This document shows positions 23,964 to 32,618 of a stretch of DNA of 38,004 nucleotides, piece after piece. Origin of the DNA: Azohydromonas aeria (lineage in GTDB: Bacteria; Pseudomonadota; Gammaproteobacteria; Burkholderiales; Burkholderiaceae_C); contig NZ_VIDQ01000073.1 in the NCBI RefSeq assembly GCF_009760915.1, positions 1 to 38,004 of the forward strand. Reading direction: 5' to 3'. The position numbers and the translations under genes were made by a program. The first letter of the stretch is position 1, and each line of letters starts with the position of its first letter. The notes under the pieces are model-generated. The model saw nothing but the letters and a program-made list of their open reading frames with translations, was not told where the DNA came from and searched no databases.

Positions 23964-24053
23964 CCCCGCCATCCCGGCGCGGGCCGGGATCCACGAGCGC
24001 CGGGCATCGGCCCGGCCGGGGTGTGGATGCCGGCGGGCGCCGGCATGACGGGG
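23964..24053. repeat. REPIN-like element: two inverted hairpins
   Basis: The left hairpin has arms ATCCCGGC and GCCGGGAT (23971-23990). The right hairpin has ATGCCGGC and GCCGGCAT (24027-24046). The outer ends are inverted copies (CCCCGCCATCCCGGC against CCCCGTCATGCCGGC). It resembles the better preserved copy at 30733-30816. It lies downstream of actP and upstream of the dehydrogenase operon, so its RNA hairpins may also end the actP transcript. Confidence 0.75.
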
Positions 24054-24082
24054 CGTCTTGGGTCGCTAGGGCATGTCGCAGG

Positions 24083-25753
24083 TCAATGCGCGCTGGCCGC
24101 CGCGGCACCGATGCCGGTCTGGGCGCGCACGTACTGGTCGCGGAAGCCGGCGATTTCCTTCTGGGCCCGGGCGCTCTTGTCGGTGACGGAGAACAGCCAG
24201 GTGAAGAAGAAGGCCAGCGGCATCGAGAAGAGGGCCGGCTGCTCGTACGGGAAGATCGGCGCCTTGTTGCCCAGCACCACCACCCACACCGCCTTGGACA
24301 GCACCACGAAGGTCACGGCCGAGACCAGCCCGATGACGCCGCCCACCAGCGCGCCGCGCGTGGTCAGGCCCTTCCAATAGATCGACAGCACCAGCACGGG
24401 GAAGTTGGCCGAGGCCGCGATGCCGAAGGTCAGGCCCACCAGGAAGGCGACGTTCTGCTTCTCGAAGGCGATGCCCAGCACCACGGCCAGCACGCCCAGC
24501 GCCAGCGAGCAGCGCTTGGAGACCTTCATCTCCTCCGCCTCGGTGCACTTGCCGCCCTTGATGACGCGGGCGTAGATGTCGTGCGCGATGGCGGAGGCGC
24601 CGGCCAGGGCCAGGCCCGAGACCACGGCGAGGATGGTGGCGAAGGCCACGGCCGAGAGGAAGCCCAGCAGCAGGTCGCCGCCCACGGCCTTGGCCAGGTG
24701 CATCACCGGCATGTTGTTGCCGCCGATGAGCGCGCCGCCGACCTGACCGCCCTCGTAGAACTGCGGGTCCCGGCCCACGATCACGATCGCCGCCAGCCCC
24801 AGCAGGCACACCACCAGGAAGAACAGGCCGATGAAGCCGCTGGCCACGAAGACCGACTTGCGCGCCTCCTTGGCGTTGGGCACGGTGAAGAAGCGCATCA
24901 TGATGTGCGGCAGCGCGGCGGTGCCGAACACCAGGCCCAGCGACAGCGACACGGCCGTCACGGGGTCGGCCAGCAGGCTGCCCGGGCGCATGATGGCCGC
25001 GCCGCTCTTGTGCGCGGCCACGGCCTGCGAGGCCAGCGTCTCGATGTTGAAGCCGAAGTGGCCCATGGCCAGCACCAGCATGATCAGGCCGCCGGCCAGC
25101 AGCATCACCGCCTTGACGATCTGCACCCAGGTCGTGGCGATCATGCCGCCGAAGGTGACGTACACCACCATCAGCACGCCCACCAGCGCCACCGCCACGG
25201 CATAGTCCAGGCCGAACAGCAGCTTGATGAGCTGCCCCGCGCCGACCATCTGCACGATCAGGTAGAAGATCACGACCGTGAGCGAGCCGCAGGCCGCGAA
25301 GGTGCGGATGCGGTTCTGGTCGAGCCGGTACGAGGCGATGTCGGCGAAGGTGAAGCGGCCCAGGTTGCGCAGCCGCTCGGCCAGCAGGAACAGGATCACC
25401 GGCCAGCCCACGAAGAAGCTGATGATGTAGACGAAGCCGTCGAAGCCGCGCATGAACACCATCGAGCTCAGGCCCAGCAGCGTCGCGGCCGACATGTAGT
25501 CGCCCGCGATGGCCAGCCCGTTCTGGAAGCCCGTGATGCCGCCGCCGGCGGTGTAGAAGTCGGCGGCCGAGCGGGTGCGCCGCGCGGCCCAGTACGTGAT
25601 GCCCAGCGTCAGCAGCACGAAGGCCACGAACATGGCGATGGCCGTGAGGTTCAGCGGCTGCTTCTGCGCCTCGCCGATGGCGTCGCCCGCGAAGGCCGCG
25701 CCGCTGGCGGCGGCGAGCGCCAGCGCGCCCAGTGTCTTGCCCAGCGTGCTCAT
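24083..25753 (-). CDS. actP: Cation/acetate symporter of the SSS family (ActP-like)
   Basis: A 556-residue sodium:solute symporter with about 13 membrane segments after an N-terminal signal-like segment (ending FAGDAIG). Family features: YTAGGGITGFQNGLAIAGDYMSAATLLGLSSMVF, the sodium-site region, and the 'VFGTAALPHIMMRFFTVP' segment characteristic of ActP/MctP-type acetate and short monocarboxylate transporters. The start at 25753 overlaps the DUF485 gene by four bases (ATGA), the normal yjcH-actP arrangement. No acetyl-CoA synthetase gene of the acs type lies between them, but an acyl-CoA ligase lies just upstream. Confidence 0.93.
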   Translation of the reverse strand: MSTLGKTLGALALAAASGAAFAGDAIGEAQKQPLNLTAIAMFVAFVLLTLGITYWAARRTRSAADFYTAGGGITGFQNGLAIAGDYMSAATLLGLSSMVFMRGFDGFVYIISFFVGWPVILFLLAERLRNLGRFTFADIASYRLDQNRIRTFAACGSLTVVIFYLIVQMVGAGQLIKLLFGLDYAVAVALVGVLMVVYVTFGGMIATTWVQIVKAVMLLAGGLIMLVLAMGHFGFNIETLASQAVAAHKSGAAIMRPGSLLADPVTAVSLSLGLVFGTAALPHIMMRFFTVPNAKEARKSVFVASGFIGLFFLVVCLLGLAAIVIVGRDPQFYEGGQVGGALIGGNNMPVMHLAKAVGGDLLLGFLSAVAFATILAVVSGLALAGASAIAHDIYARVIKGGKCTEAEEMKVSKRCSLALGVLAVVLGIAFEKQNVAFLVGLTFGIAASANFPVLVLSIYWKGLTTRGALVGGVIGLVSAVTFVVLSKAVWVVVLGNKAPIFPYEQPALFSMPLAFFFTWLFSVTDKSARAQKEIAGFRDQYVRAQTGIGAAAASAH

Positions 25754-26061
25754 GCGTTGCGCTCCACGATCTCTTGCGTCATGCGGTCGAACTCGCCGTT
25801 GGCGCGCGAGACGTACAGCCCCGTGAGCAGCCACGACACGATGATCAGCAGCGCGCCGATGGGCGCGCCGATGGTCAGGGCGCTGCCCTCCCACAGCGGC
25901 TGGCCGAACACCTCGGGCGCGAACGCCACCACCGCCATGAAGGCGTAGTAGGCCACCAGCACCACGGCCGACAGCGTCACCGCCAGCCGGCTGCGCCTGG
26001 CCACCAGCTCCTGGAAGACCGGGTCGTTCTCGACCCGGCGGTACACGTCTGCAGTCTTCAT
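25750..26061 (-). CDS. DUF485 membrane protein (YjcH-like) paired with ActP
   Basis: A 103-residue protein with two membrane helices (about residues 25-48 and 62-85). VYRRVENDPVFQELVARRSRLA opens it, the usual DUF485 motif. These small proteins precede acetate symporters in many bacteria and probably assist their assembly or function; the mechanism is not known. The ribosome site GGAGGTGAT (26073-26065) matches nine bases of the 16S 3' end, unusually complete, and fixes ATG 26061 over a longer reading. It is translationally coupled to actP. Confidence 0.92.
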   Translation of the reverse strand: MKTADVYRRVENDPVFQELVARRSRLAVTLSAVVLVAYYAFMAVVAFAPEVFGQPLWEGSALTIGAPIGALLIIVSWLLTGLYVSRANGEFDRMTQEIVERNA

Positions 26062-26098
26062 CGAATCACCTCCATAGTAAGAAAATCGAAAGATTCGC

Positions 26099-26123
26099 TG
26101 CGGACGCAATCATTGCGCCCGCA
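26099..26123 (-). terminator. Stem-loop after the acyl-CoA ligase gene
   Basis: Arms of 11 bases with one mismatch (TGCGGGCGCAA and TTGCGTCCGCA on the minus strand) enclose a 3-base loop, 14 bases past the ligase stop. A T-rich stretch (TCTTTCGATTTTCTT) follows, so it may be an intrinsic terminator for the ligase. It could also lie in the leader of the DUF485-actP operon. Confidence 0.45.
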
Positions 26124-26136
26124 CCTTGCCCCAGCC

Positions 26137-27783
26137 TTATTCGATCGCGCTGGCCGACTTGGCACGTTGACGCAACAGAAACTTCTGGATCTTTCCGGTG
26201 GAGGTCTTGGGCACCTCGGCGAAGACGATGCGCTTCGGGACCTTGAAGCGCGCGAGGTGGCCGCGGCAGAACTCGATGAGCTCGGCCTCGGTGACGGTGG
26301 GCGCGCCGGGCTTCATCTCGACGAAGGCGCAGGGCACCTCGCCCCACTTCTCGTCGGGCAGCGCCACGACCGAGGCCAGCATCACGTCGGGGTGGCGGTG
26401 CAGCACGTCCTCGACCTCGATGGAGCTGATGTTCTCGCCGCCCGAGATGATGATGTCCTTGCTGCGGTCCTTGATCTTGACGTAGCCGTCGGGGTGCATC
26501 ACGGCCAGGTCGCCGGTGTGGAACCAGCCCCCTGCAAAGGCTTCCGCCGTGGCGCCCGGGTTCTTGAGGTAGCCCTTCATCACCACGTTGCCGCGGAAGC
26601 AGATCTCGCCCATGGTCTCGCCGTCGGCGGGCACGCTCTGCAGCGTGTCGGGGTCGAGCACGGCAATGGCCTGCTGCAGCGGGTAGGGCACGCCCTGGCG
26701 GCCGTTCAGCCGCGCGCGCTCATGCGCCGGCAGCGTGGCCCAGTGCTCCTGCTTGGCGCACACCGCGGCCGGGCCGTAGACCTCGGTCAGGCCGTAGACG
26801 TGCGTGATCTCGATGCCCGCGGCCTCGCAGCCTTCAATGACGGCCGCCGGCGGCGGCGCGCCGGCGATGAGCCCGCGCACCACGCGGGGCAAGCCCTGGC
26901 GCAGCTCGGCCGGGGCGTTGATGAGCATCGAATAGACGATGGGCGCGCCGCACAGGTGCGTGACGCCGTGCTCGCGCATGAGCGGCCAGATCTGCAGCGG
27001 ATCGACCTTGCGCAGGCACACGCTGGTGCCGGCCACCAGCGCCATGGTCCAGGGGAAGCACCAGCCGTTGCAGTGGAACATCGGCAGCGTCCACAGGTAC
27101 ACCGGATGGTGCGGCAGGCTCCAGGCGATGACGTTGTTGGCGGCGTTGAGGTAGGCGCCGCGGTGGTGCGTGACCACGCCCTTGGGGTTGCCGGTGGTCC
27201 CCGACGTGTAGTTCAGCGCGATGGCGTCCCACTCGTCGCCGGGCAGCGCCCAGGCGAAGGCGGCGTCACCCCCGGCCAGCAGCTCCTCATAGGTGATCTC
27301 TCCCAGGCGCGCGCCGGCAGGCGCGGTCTCGTCCTCGACCTCGACCACCAGCGGGCGCTTGTCGCCGATCAATTCGAGTGCGCGTGCAACCACGCCGGAG
27401 AACTCGCGGTCGGTGAGCAGCACCCTGGCCTCGCCGTGCTGCAGCATGAACGCGATGGCCTCGGCGTCGAGCCGGGTGTTGAGGGTGTTGAGCACGGCGC
27501 CGCTCATCGGCACGCCGAAGTGGGCCTCGAACATCGCCGGCGTGTTGGGCAGCATCGCCGCCACCGTGTCGCCGGCCTGCACGCCGCGGCGCTGCAGCGC
27601 GCTGGCCAGGCGGCGGCAGCGCTCGTAGGTGGTCTGCCAGTCCTGGCGCTGCGCGCCGTAGAGGGTCGCGGTGCGCTGCGGATACACCAGCGCCGCGCGC
27701 TCGATGAAGCTCAGCGGCGACAGCGCGACGAAGTTCGCCGCGTTCCTGTCCAGCCCCACCGAGTACGGATTGATCCGGGTCAT
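26137..27783 (-). CDS. AMP-forming acyl-CoA ligase (DmdB/AlkK-like)
   Basis: A 548-residue adenylate-forming enzyme. The ATP loop YTSGTTGNPKG is at 192-202. It is followed by THHRGA, the substrate-pocket segment and the A8 hinge (IKDRSKDIIISGGENISS), with the catalytic lysine Lys531 in TSTGKIQK. It activates a carboxylic acid to its CoA thioester. The closest kind by overall pattern is the medium-chain or 3-methylthiopropionyl-CoA ligases, but the substrate is unproven. GGAGGAG 8 bases upstream sets the start at 27783. It heads the minus-strand acyl-CoA region and diverges from the histidine kinase gene with 148 bases between starts. Confidence 0.93.
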   Translation of the reverse strand: MTRINPYSVGLDRNAANFVALSPLSFIERAALVYPQRTATLYGAQRQDWQTTYERCRRLASALQRRGVQAGDTVAAMLPNTPAMFEAHFGVPMSGAVLNTLNTRLDAEAIAFMLQHGEARVLLTDREFSGVVARALELIGDKRPLVVEVEDETAPAGARLGEITYEELLAGGDAAFAWALPGDEWDAIALNYTSGTTGNPKGVVTHHRGAYLNAANNVIAWSLPHHPVYLWTLPMFHCNGWCFPWTMALVAGTSVCLRKVDPLQIWPLMREHGVTHLCGAPIVYSMLINAPAELRQGLPRVVRGLIAGAPPPAAVIEGCEAAGIEITHVYGLTEVYGPAAVCAKQEHWATLPAHERARLNGRQGVPYPLQQAIAVLDPDTLQSVPADGETMGEICFRGNVVMKGYLKNPGATAEAFAGGWFHTGDLAVMHPDGYVKIKDRSKDIIISGGENISSIEVEDVLHRHPDVMLASVVALPDEKWGEVPCAFVEMKPGAPTVTEAELIEFCRGHLARFKVPKRIVFAEVPKTSTGKIQKFLLRQRAKSASAIE

Positions 27784-27869
27784 GTCTTCTCTCCTCCAAG
27801 CGTTGCCGGGCCGACCAGGGCCGCGGCGCCGGGCTGAAGGATGGCGAAGGACCTTTTCAGGACTGCCGA

Positions 27870-27890
27870 GCAAATATGACGAATGTTTGC
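27870..27890. promoter_or_regulatory. Inverted repeat in the divergent promoter region
   Basis: GCAAA and TTTGC flank 11 A+T-rich bases, in an otherwise GC-rich region between the ligase and kinase starts. A -10-like TAGAAT lies at 27919-27924 toward the kinase, but without a matching -35. The repeat could be the site of the adjacent OmpR-type regulator or of another factor; no consensus is known to me. Confidence 0.35.
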
Positions 27891-27931
27891 ATCGCCCTTC
27901 CGGGGGGAAGCGCCTCCCTAGAATCGGCGCC

Positions 27932-29965
27932 ATGCAAGCTTCGATGGGGTCTGCGATGGATGCTCAAGCGACGGCGCCCGGCGACAGCCCGCGCGGCCAG
28001 GACGCGCTGCGCGCGGCCCTGGACGTCATCGACCAGGGTTTCAGCCTCATCGACGGCGAGCTGCGGCTGCTGGGCTGGAACCGCGCCTTCGTGACGCTGC
28101 TCGGCTTTCCCGAGCACCTGGTGCGCGTCGGCGCACCCTTCGAGAGCTTCATCCGCTTCAATGCCGAGCGCGGCGAGTACGGCCCGGGCGACGTGGAAGC
28201 GCAGGTGGCCGAGCGCGTGGCCGCGGCGCGGCGCCTGGAGCCGCACGAGTTCGAGCGCACCCGCCCCGACGGGCAGGTGCTGCGCGTGCGCGGCGTGCCG
28301 GTGCCGGGCATCGGCTTCATCACCGTCTATTCCGACGTCACGGCGCAGCGCCGCGCCGAGGCGCAGGCCGCGCAGCAGGCAGCCGAGCTGGAGCGGCGCG
28401 TGGCCGAGCGCACCAGCGAGCTGCGCCTGAGCGAGGCGCAGATGCGCCTCATCACCGACTCGCTGCCCGCCCTGATCGCCTACTTCGACGCGAAGAAGGC
28501 CTACCGCTACATCAACCGCGGCTACCAGGAGTGGTTCGGCCTCGACCCGGCGCACCTGGACCGCATCAGCGCGCGCGAGTACCTGGGCCGCGAGACCTAC
28601 GCCAGCATCCGCCACAACGTGGCGCGCGCCTTCGCCGGCGAGCCCGTGAGCTACGAGTACGAGGCGCGCTGCGTGGACGGGCGCGTGCGCACCGCGCGCA
28701 CCACGCTCATCCCGGAGAAGGCGGCCGACGGCAGCGTGATCGGCTGCTTCGAGCTGACCTTCGACGTCTCCGAGCTGCGCCGCGCGCAGGAGCTGCTGTC
28801 GCAGGCGCAGAAGATGGAAGCGCTGGGCCAGCTCACCGGCGGCCTGGCGCACGACTTCAACAACATGCTCACGGTCATCATCGGCAACCTGGGCGCGCTG
28901 CGCGAGGTGCATCAGGACGACAGCGTGGCCGAGTTCATCGACCCGGCGCTGGCCGCGGCGCGGCGCGGCGCGGAGCTGATCCGCGCGCTGCTGGGCTTCG
29001 CCAGGCGCCAGCCGCTGGAGGCGCAAGCCGCCGAAGTGGCGCCCCTGGTGCAGACCGTCGTCAACCTCCTGCGCCGCTCGCTGCCCGAAGGCATGGAGCT
29101 GCGGCTGGACGCGGGCGAGCTGCCGCTGTGGGCCTGGGTCGATGCCAGCCACCTGCAGGACGCGCTGGTCAACCTGGTGCTGAACTCGCGCGACGCGCAG
29201 GCCCGGCACGTGACGGTGACGGTGCGCGCCGACACGCTGGCGCCGCAGCGCGCGCAGGAGCTGCAGGCGCAGCCCGGGCACTACATCCGCATCGCCGTGC
29301 GCGACGATGGCCACGGCATGGACGCGGCCACCCGCTCGCGCGTGTTCGAGCCCTTCTTCACCACCAAGCGCCCCGGCGCCGGCACGGGGCTGGGCATGTC
29401 GATGGTGTACGGCTTCGTGCGCCAGTCCGAAGGGGCGGTGGCCATCGACAGCGCGCCGGGCGCGGGCACCACCGTGACGCTGTGGCTGCCGGTGGCGCGC
29501 AGCGCGGTGGCGAGCCTGCTGGCCGACGCCTGCTGCGACAGCGGCCACCGTGCCGACCCGGCGCAGTCGCTGGCGCTGCTGGTGGAGGACGATGCCGAGG
29601 TGCGCAAGGTCGTGCGCCGCGCGCTGGTGGAGCTGGGCTTCGCGGTGCTGGAGGCCGAGAACGGCGTGGAGGCGCTGCGCATGCTGGAGCACGCGCCGCG
29701 GCTGGACCTCGTGCTGTCGGACGTGGTCATGCCCGGCGGCGTGGACGGGCGCGAGGTGGCGCGCCGGGCGCTGGCGCAGGGCGTGCCGCGCGTGGCGCTG
29801 ATGAGCGGCTACGTCCCGGGCGAAGCGAGCGTCCCCGGCGACGTGCCGATGCTCGGGAAGCCGTTCACGAAGCGGCAGCTGGCGGACTTCCTGCAGCGGC
29901 AGGTGCCGGCGCAACCAGCGCCCGCATCCGGCGCGGCGCGGGCGGCGGGAGCGCTGCATGGCTGA
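27932..29965 (+). CDS. Hybrid PAS sensor histidine kinase with C-terminal receiver
   Basis: A 677-residue cytoplasmic kinase with no membrane helix. Domains: PAS of the PAS-7 kind (about 22-140), a coiled coil (136-170), a second PAS (170-285), HisKA with phospho-acceptor His307 (GGLAHDFNN), HATPase with N-box Asn414/418 (NLVLNSRDA), G1 DDGHGM (458), FEPFFTTK and G2 GTGLGM. A receiver follows (about 546-655) with Asp597 and Lys643. It probably senses a small cytoplasmic signal and phosphorylates its own receiver and/or the overlapping regulator. Three ATGs are possible (27932, 27944, 27956). A -10-like box at 27919-27924 would put transcription start at 27932, which favours 27956; the choice is uncertain. 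Confidence 0.88.
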   Translation: MQASMGSAMDAQATAPGDSPRGQDALRAALDVIDQGFSLIDGELRLLGWNRAFVTLLGFPEHLVRVGAPFESFIRFNAERGEYGPGDVEAQVAERVAAARRLEPHEFERTRPDGQVLRVRGVPVPGIGFITVYSDVTAQRRAEAQAAQQAAELERRVAERTSELRLSEAQMRLITDSLPALIAYFDAKKAYRYINRGYQEWFGLDPAHLDRISAREYLGRETYASIRHNVARAFAGEPVSYEYEARCVDGRVRTARTTLIPEKAADGSVIGCFELTFDVSELRRAQELLSQAQKMEALGQLTGGLAHDFNNMLTVIIGNLGALREVHQDDSVAEFIDPALAAARRGAELIRALLGFARRQPLEAQAAEVAPLVQTVVNLLRRSLPEGMELRLDAGELPLWAWVDASHLQDALVNLVLNSRDAQARHVTVTVRADTLAPQRAQELQAQPGHYIRIAVRDDGHGMDAATRSRVFEPFFTTKRPGAGTGLGMSMVYGFVRQSEGAVAIDSAPGAGTTVTLWLPVARSAVASLLADACCDSGHRADPAQSLALLVEDDAEVRKVVRRALVELGFAVLEAENGVEALRMLEHAPRLDLVLSDVVMPGGVDGREVARRALAQGVPRVALMSGYVPGEASVPGDVPMLGKPFTKRQLADFLQRQVPAQPAPASGAARAAGALHG

Positions 29966-30692
29966 AGACGAGGCCATGGCCGGGACGGCGGCGGCGCTGG
30001 TCTACATCGTCGAGGACGATGCCGAGGTGTCGCGGCTGGTGGAGCGCGCGCTGCGCGACTTCGGCTTTGCGTGCGAGAGCTTCGGCAACGCCGCGGGCGT
30101 GCTGCGGCGGCTGCAGTCCGAGCGGCCCGACCTGTGCATCGTGGACCTGGGGCTGCCGGACATGGACGGCATCGAGCTGGTGCGCGAGCTCGCGCGGCGC
30201 TGCAACTGCGGCGTGCTGGTGCTCACCGGCCGTGGCCACACGGTGGACCGCGTCATGGCGCTCGAAGGCGGCGGCGACGACTACGTGATGAAGCCCTTCG
30301 AGCCGCGCGAGCTGGTGGCGCGGGTACGCAGCATCCTGCGCCGGCGCGGCCTGGGCAGCGCCGGCACGGCAGGCATGCAACGCCGCCATGCGCGCTTTGC
30401 CGGCTGGAGCCTGGACTGCGCCGCGAACCTGCTGCGCGCGCCCGACGGCACCGAGACGCTGCTGGGCACGGCCGAGACACAGGTGCTGCGCGCCTTCCTG
30501 GAGCGCCCGCACCAGATCCTCACGCGCGAGCAGCTGATGGGCACGCGCGAGCTCTCGCCGCTGGACCGCAGCATCGACGTGCGCATCTCGCGCCTGCGCC
30601 GCAAGCTCGAAGCCGACCCGCAGAACCCGAAGCTGATCAAGACCGTGTACGGCGCGGGCTACATGCTGGCGGCGGGGGTGGAGTGGGCGTGA
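29958..30692 (+). CDS. OmpR/PhoB-type response regulator
   Basis: A 244-residue two-domain regulator. The receiver (about 13-130) has the acidic pocket Glu19-Asp20-Asp21, the phospho-acceptor Asp63 (CIVDLGLPDMDG), Thr90 and Lys112 (MKPF). The winged-helix domain spans about 145-240 (LLGTAETQVLRAFLERP, LDRSIDVRISRLRRKLE, IKTVYGAGYML). It binds DNA and controls promoters of unknown identity. The frame overlaps the end of the kinase gene by 8 bases, so kinase and regulator are co-translated and almost certainly partners. The neighbouring acyl-CoA and acetate genes are candidate targets (inference). Confidence 0.94.
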   Translation: MAEDEAMAGTAAALVYIVEDDAEVSRLVERALRDFGFACESFGNAAGVLRRLQSERPDLCIVDLGLPDMDGIELVRELARRCNCGVLVLTGRGHTVDRVMALEGGGDDYVMKPFEPRELVARVRSILRRRGLGSAGTAGMQRRHARFAGWSLDCAANLLRAPDGTETLLGTAETQVLRAFLERPHQILTREQLMGTRELSPLDRSIDVRISRLRRKLEADPQNPKLIKTVYGAGYMLAAGVEWA

Positions 30693-30732
30693 ATCCGCGC
30701 CGACTGCTGCTGCGCCGGCCGTAGAAGAAATA

Positions 30733-30816
30733 CCGTCATCCCGGCGAAAGCCGGGATCCACGCCGGCTGCGATGCCGCCCGGCGTTCGTGGATTCCGGCT
30801 TTCGCCGGAATGACGA
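30733..30816. repeat. REPIN-like element, well-preserved copy
   Basis: Two hairpins face each other: ATCCCGGC-GAAA-GCCGGGAT (30738-30757) and ATTCCGGC-TTTC-GCCGGAAT (30792-30811). The outer flanks TCATCCCGGC and GCCGGAATGA are also inverted copies, so the entire 84-base unit is a near-perfect long palindrome with a 30-base centre. Repeats with this core (CGTCAT + CCGGC-GAAA-GCCGG) are scattered in many betaproteobacterial genomes. It lies between the regulator and ETF-QO genes. Confidence 0.85.
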
Positions 30817-30909
30817 CTTGGTGAGCTGACCGCCTGCATGCCGGTGCGCATGCGGGTCCATGTCCTGAAGAAAACACCGTTCGCACAAATTCATCTGGGA
30901 GACCCCGCC

Positions 30910-32610
30910 ATGACCACCCCTGCCCACCTGATCGAGCAATACGGCCCGCGCGAGACCATGGACTACGACGTGGTCGTGGTCGGGGCCGGGCCGGCCGGGC
31001 TGGCCACGGCCATCCGGCTCAAGCAGCTCGCCGCCGAGGCAGGCGCCGACGTTTCCGTGGCCGTGCTGGAGAAGGGCTCCGAGGCCGGTGCGCACACCCT
31101 CTCCGGCGCGGTCATGGACCCGCGCGCCCTCACCGAGCTGCTGCCCGACTGGCAGGCGCAAGGTGCGCCTCTCAACCAGCCGGTCACCGGCGACGACGTG
31201 CTGTTCCTCACGGCCACGGCCGCGCGGCGCACGCCCGACGCGCTGGTGCCGCGCAACTTCCACAACCAGGGCTGCTACGTCGTGGCGCTGGGCAGCGTCG
31301 TGAAATGGCTGGCCGAGCAGGCCGAAGGCCTGGGCGTGGAGATCTTTCCCGGCTTCGCCGCCGCGGAAGTGCTGTACGACGACGCCGGTGCCGTGCGCGG
31401 CGTGGCCACCGGCCACATGGGCCTCGGCAAGGACGGCGAGCCCACGGCCGAGTTCCAGCTCGGCATGGAACTGAACGCCCGCTACACCGTCTTCGCCGAG
31501 GGCGCGCGCGGCCACCTGGGCAAGGCGCTCATCGGGCGTTTCGAGCTCGACGCCGGGCGCGACCCGCAAAGCTGGGCGCTGGGCATCAAGGAGCTGTGGG
31601 AAGTCCCGCCGGAGAAGGCGCAGCCCGGACGCGTGGTGCACACCGCCGGCTGGCCGCTGGACGCCGGCACCTACGGCGGCGGCTTCCTCTACCACCTGGA
31701 AGGCAACCGCGTGACGCTGGGCTTCGTTACCGGGCTGGACTACGCCAATCCCTGGCTCAGCCCCTTCGAGGAGATGCAGCGCTGGAAGACGCACCCCGCC
31801 ATCCGCGCCCACATCGAGGGCGGGCGGCGCATCGGCTACGGCGCGCGCGCCATCGCCGCGGGCGGGCTGTCCAGCCTGCCCCGGCTGGTGTTCCCGGGCG
31901 GCGCGCTGGTGGGCTGCGACGCCGGCACGCTCAACGCCGCGCGCATCAAGGGCAGCCATGCCGCGATCAAGACCGGCATGCTCGCGGCCGAGGCCGCCTT
32001 CGAGGCGCTGCAGGCCGGGCGCAGCCGCGACGAGCTCTCGGCCTATCCGGCGGCCTTCGAGCGCAGCTGGCTGCACGAGGAGCTGCATGCCGCGCGCAAC
32101 TTCAAGGCCTGGTTCAAGAAGGGCGCGCGCGTGGGCGCGCTGATGACGGGCATCGAGCACTGGCTGCTGCCGAAGCTGGGCGTGAAGAGCCCGCCGTGGA
32201 CGCTGCGCCGCGACCGCCCGGACCACCTGGCGCTGCGCCCGGCCGCGGAGTGCGCGCGCATCGACTATCCCAAGCCCGACGGCGTGCTGACCTTCGACCG
32301 GCTCTCCAGCGTCTTCATCAGCAACACCAATCACGCCGAGGACCAGCCCGCGCACCTGCGGCTGCGCGACGAGGCGGTGCCGCTGGCGACGAACCTGGCG
32401 ACCTACGCCGGCCCCGAGGCGCGCTACTGCCCCGCGGGCGTGTACGAGTTCGTCGGCGGCGCGGACGGCGGCGGCGGCGGCGCGCAGCGGCTGCAGATCA
32501 ACGCCCAGAACTGCCTGCACTGCAAGACCTGCGACATCAAGGACCCGGCGCAGAACGTCACCTGGGTCGTGCCCGAAGGCGGCGGCGGGCCGAATTACGC
32601 GGGGATGTGA
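30910..32610 (+). CDS. Electron transfer flavoprotein-ubiquinone oxidoreductase
   Basis: A 566-residue FAD and 4Fe-4S enzyme of the inner membrane surface that passes electrons from ETF to ubiquinone. The FAD-binding motif VVVGAGPAGLATAIRL is near residue 22. The cluster ligands are Cys507, Cys535, Cys538 and Cys541 (YCPAGVYEF and NCLHCKTCDIKDPAQN). The quinone- and FAD-linked sections between (GGGFLYHLEGNRVTLGFVTGLDY) match the family. The start at ATG 30910 has GGGAG about nine bases upstream; an ATG at 30838 would add a 24-residue unlike extension. A Gly-rich stretch (GGADGGGGGAQ, 516-526) lies just before the cluster. It serves etfAB and the acyl-CoA dehydrogenase at 20-24 kb. Confidence 0.95.
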   Translation: MTTPAHLIEQYGPRETMDYDVVVVGAGPAGLATAIRLKQLAAEAGADVSVAVLEKGSEAGAHTLSGAVMDPRALTELLPDWQAQGAPLNQPVTGDDVLFLTATAARRTPDALVPRNFHNQGCYVVALGSVVKWLAEQAEGLGVEIFPGFAAAEVLYDDAGAVRGVATGHMGLGKDGEPTAEFQLGMELNARYTVFAEGARGHLGKALIGRFELDAGRDPQSWALGIKELWEVPPEKAQPGRVVHTAGWPLDAGTYGGGFLYHLEGNRVTLGFVTGLDYANPWLSPFEEMQRWKTHPAIRAHIEGGRRIGYGARAIAAGGLSSLPRLVFPGGALVGCDAGTLNAARIKGSHAAIKTGMLAAEAAFEALQAGRSRDELSAYPAAFERSWLHEELHAARNFKAWFKKGARVGALMTGIEHWLLPKLGVKSPPWTLRRDRPDHLALRPAAECARIDYPKPDGVLTFDRLSSVFISNTNHAEDQPAHLRLRDEAVPLATNLATYAGPEARYCPAGVYEFVGGADGGGGGAQRLQINAQNCLHCKTCDIKDPAQNVTWVVPEGGGGPNYAGM

Positions 32611-32618
32611 GCGGCGCT

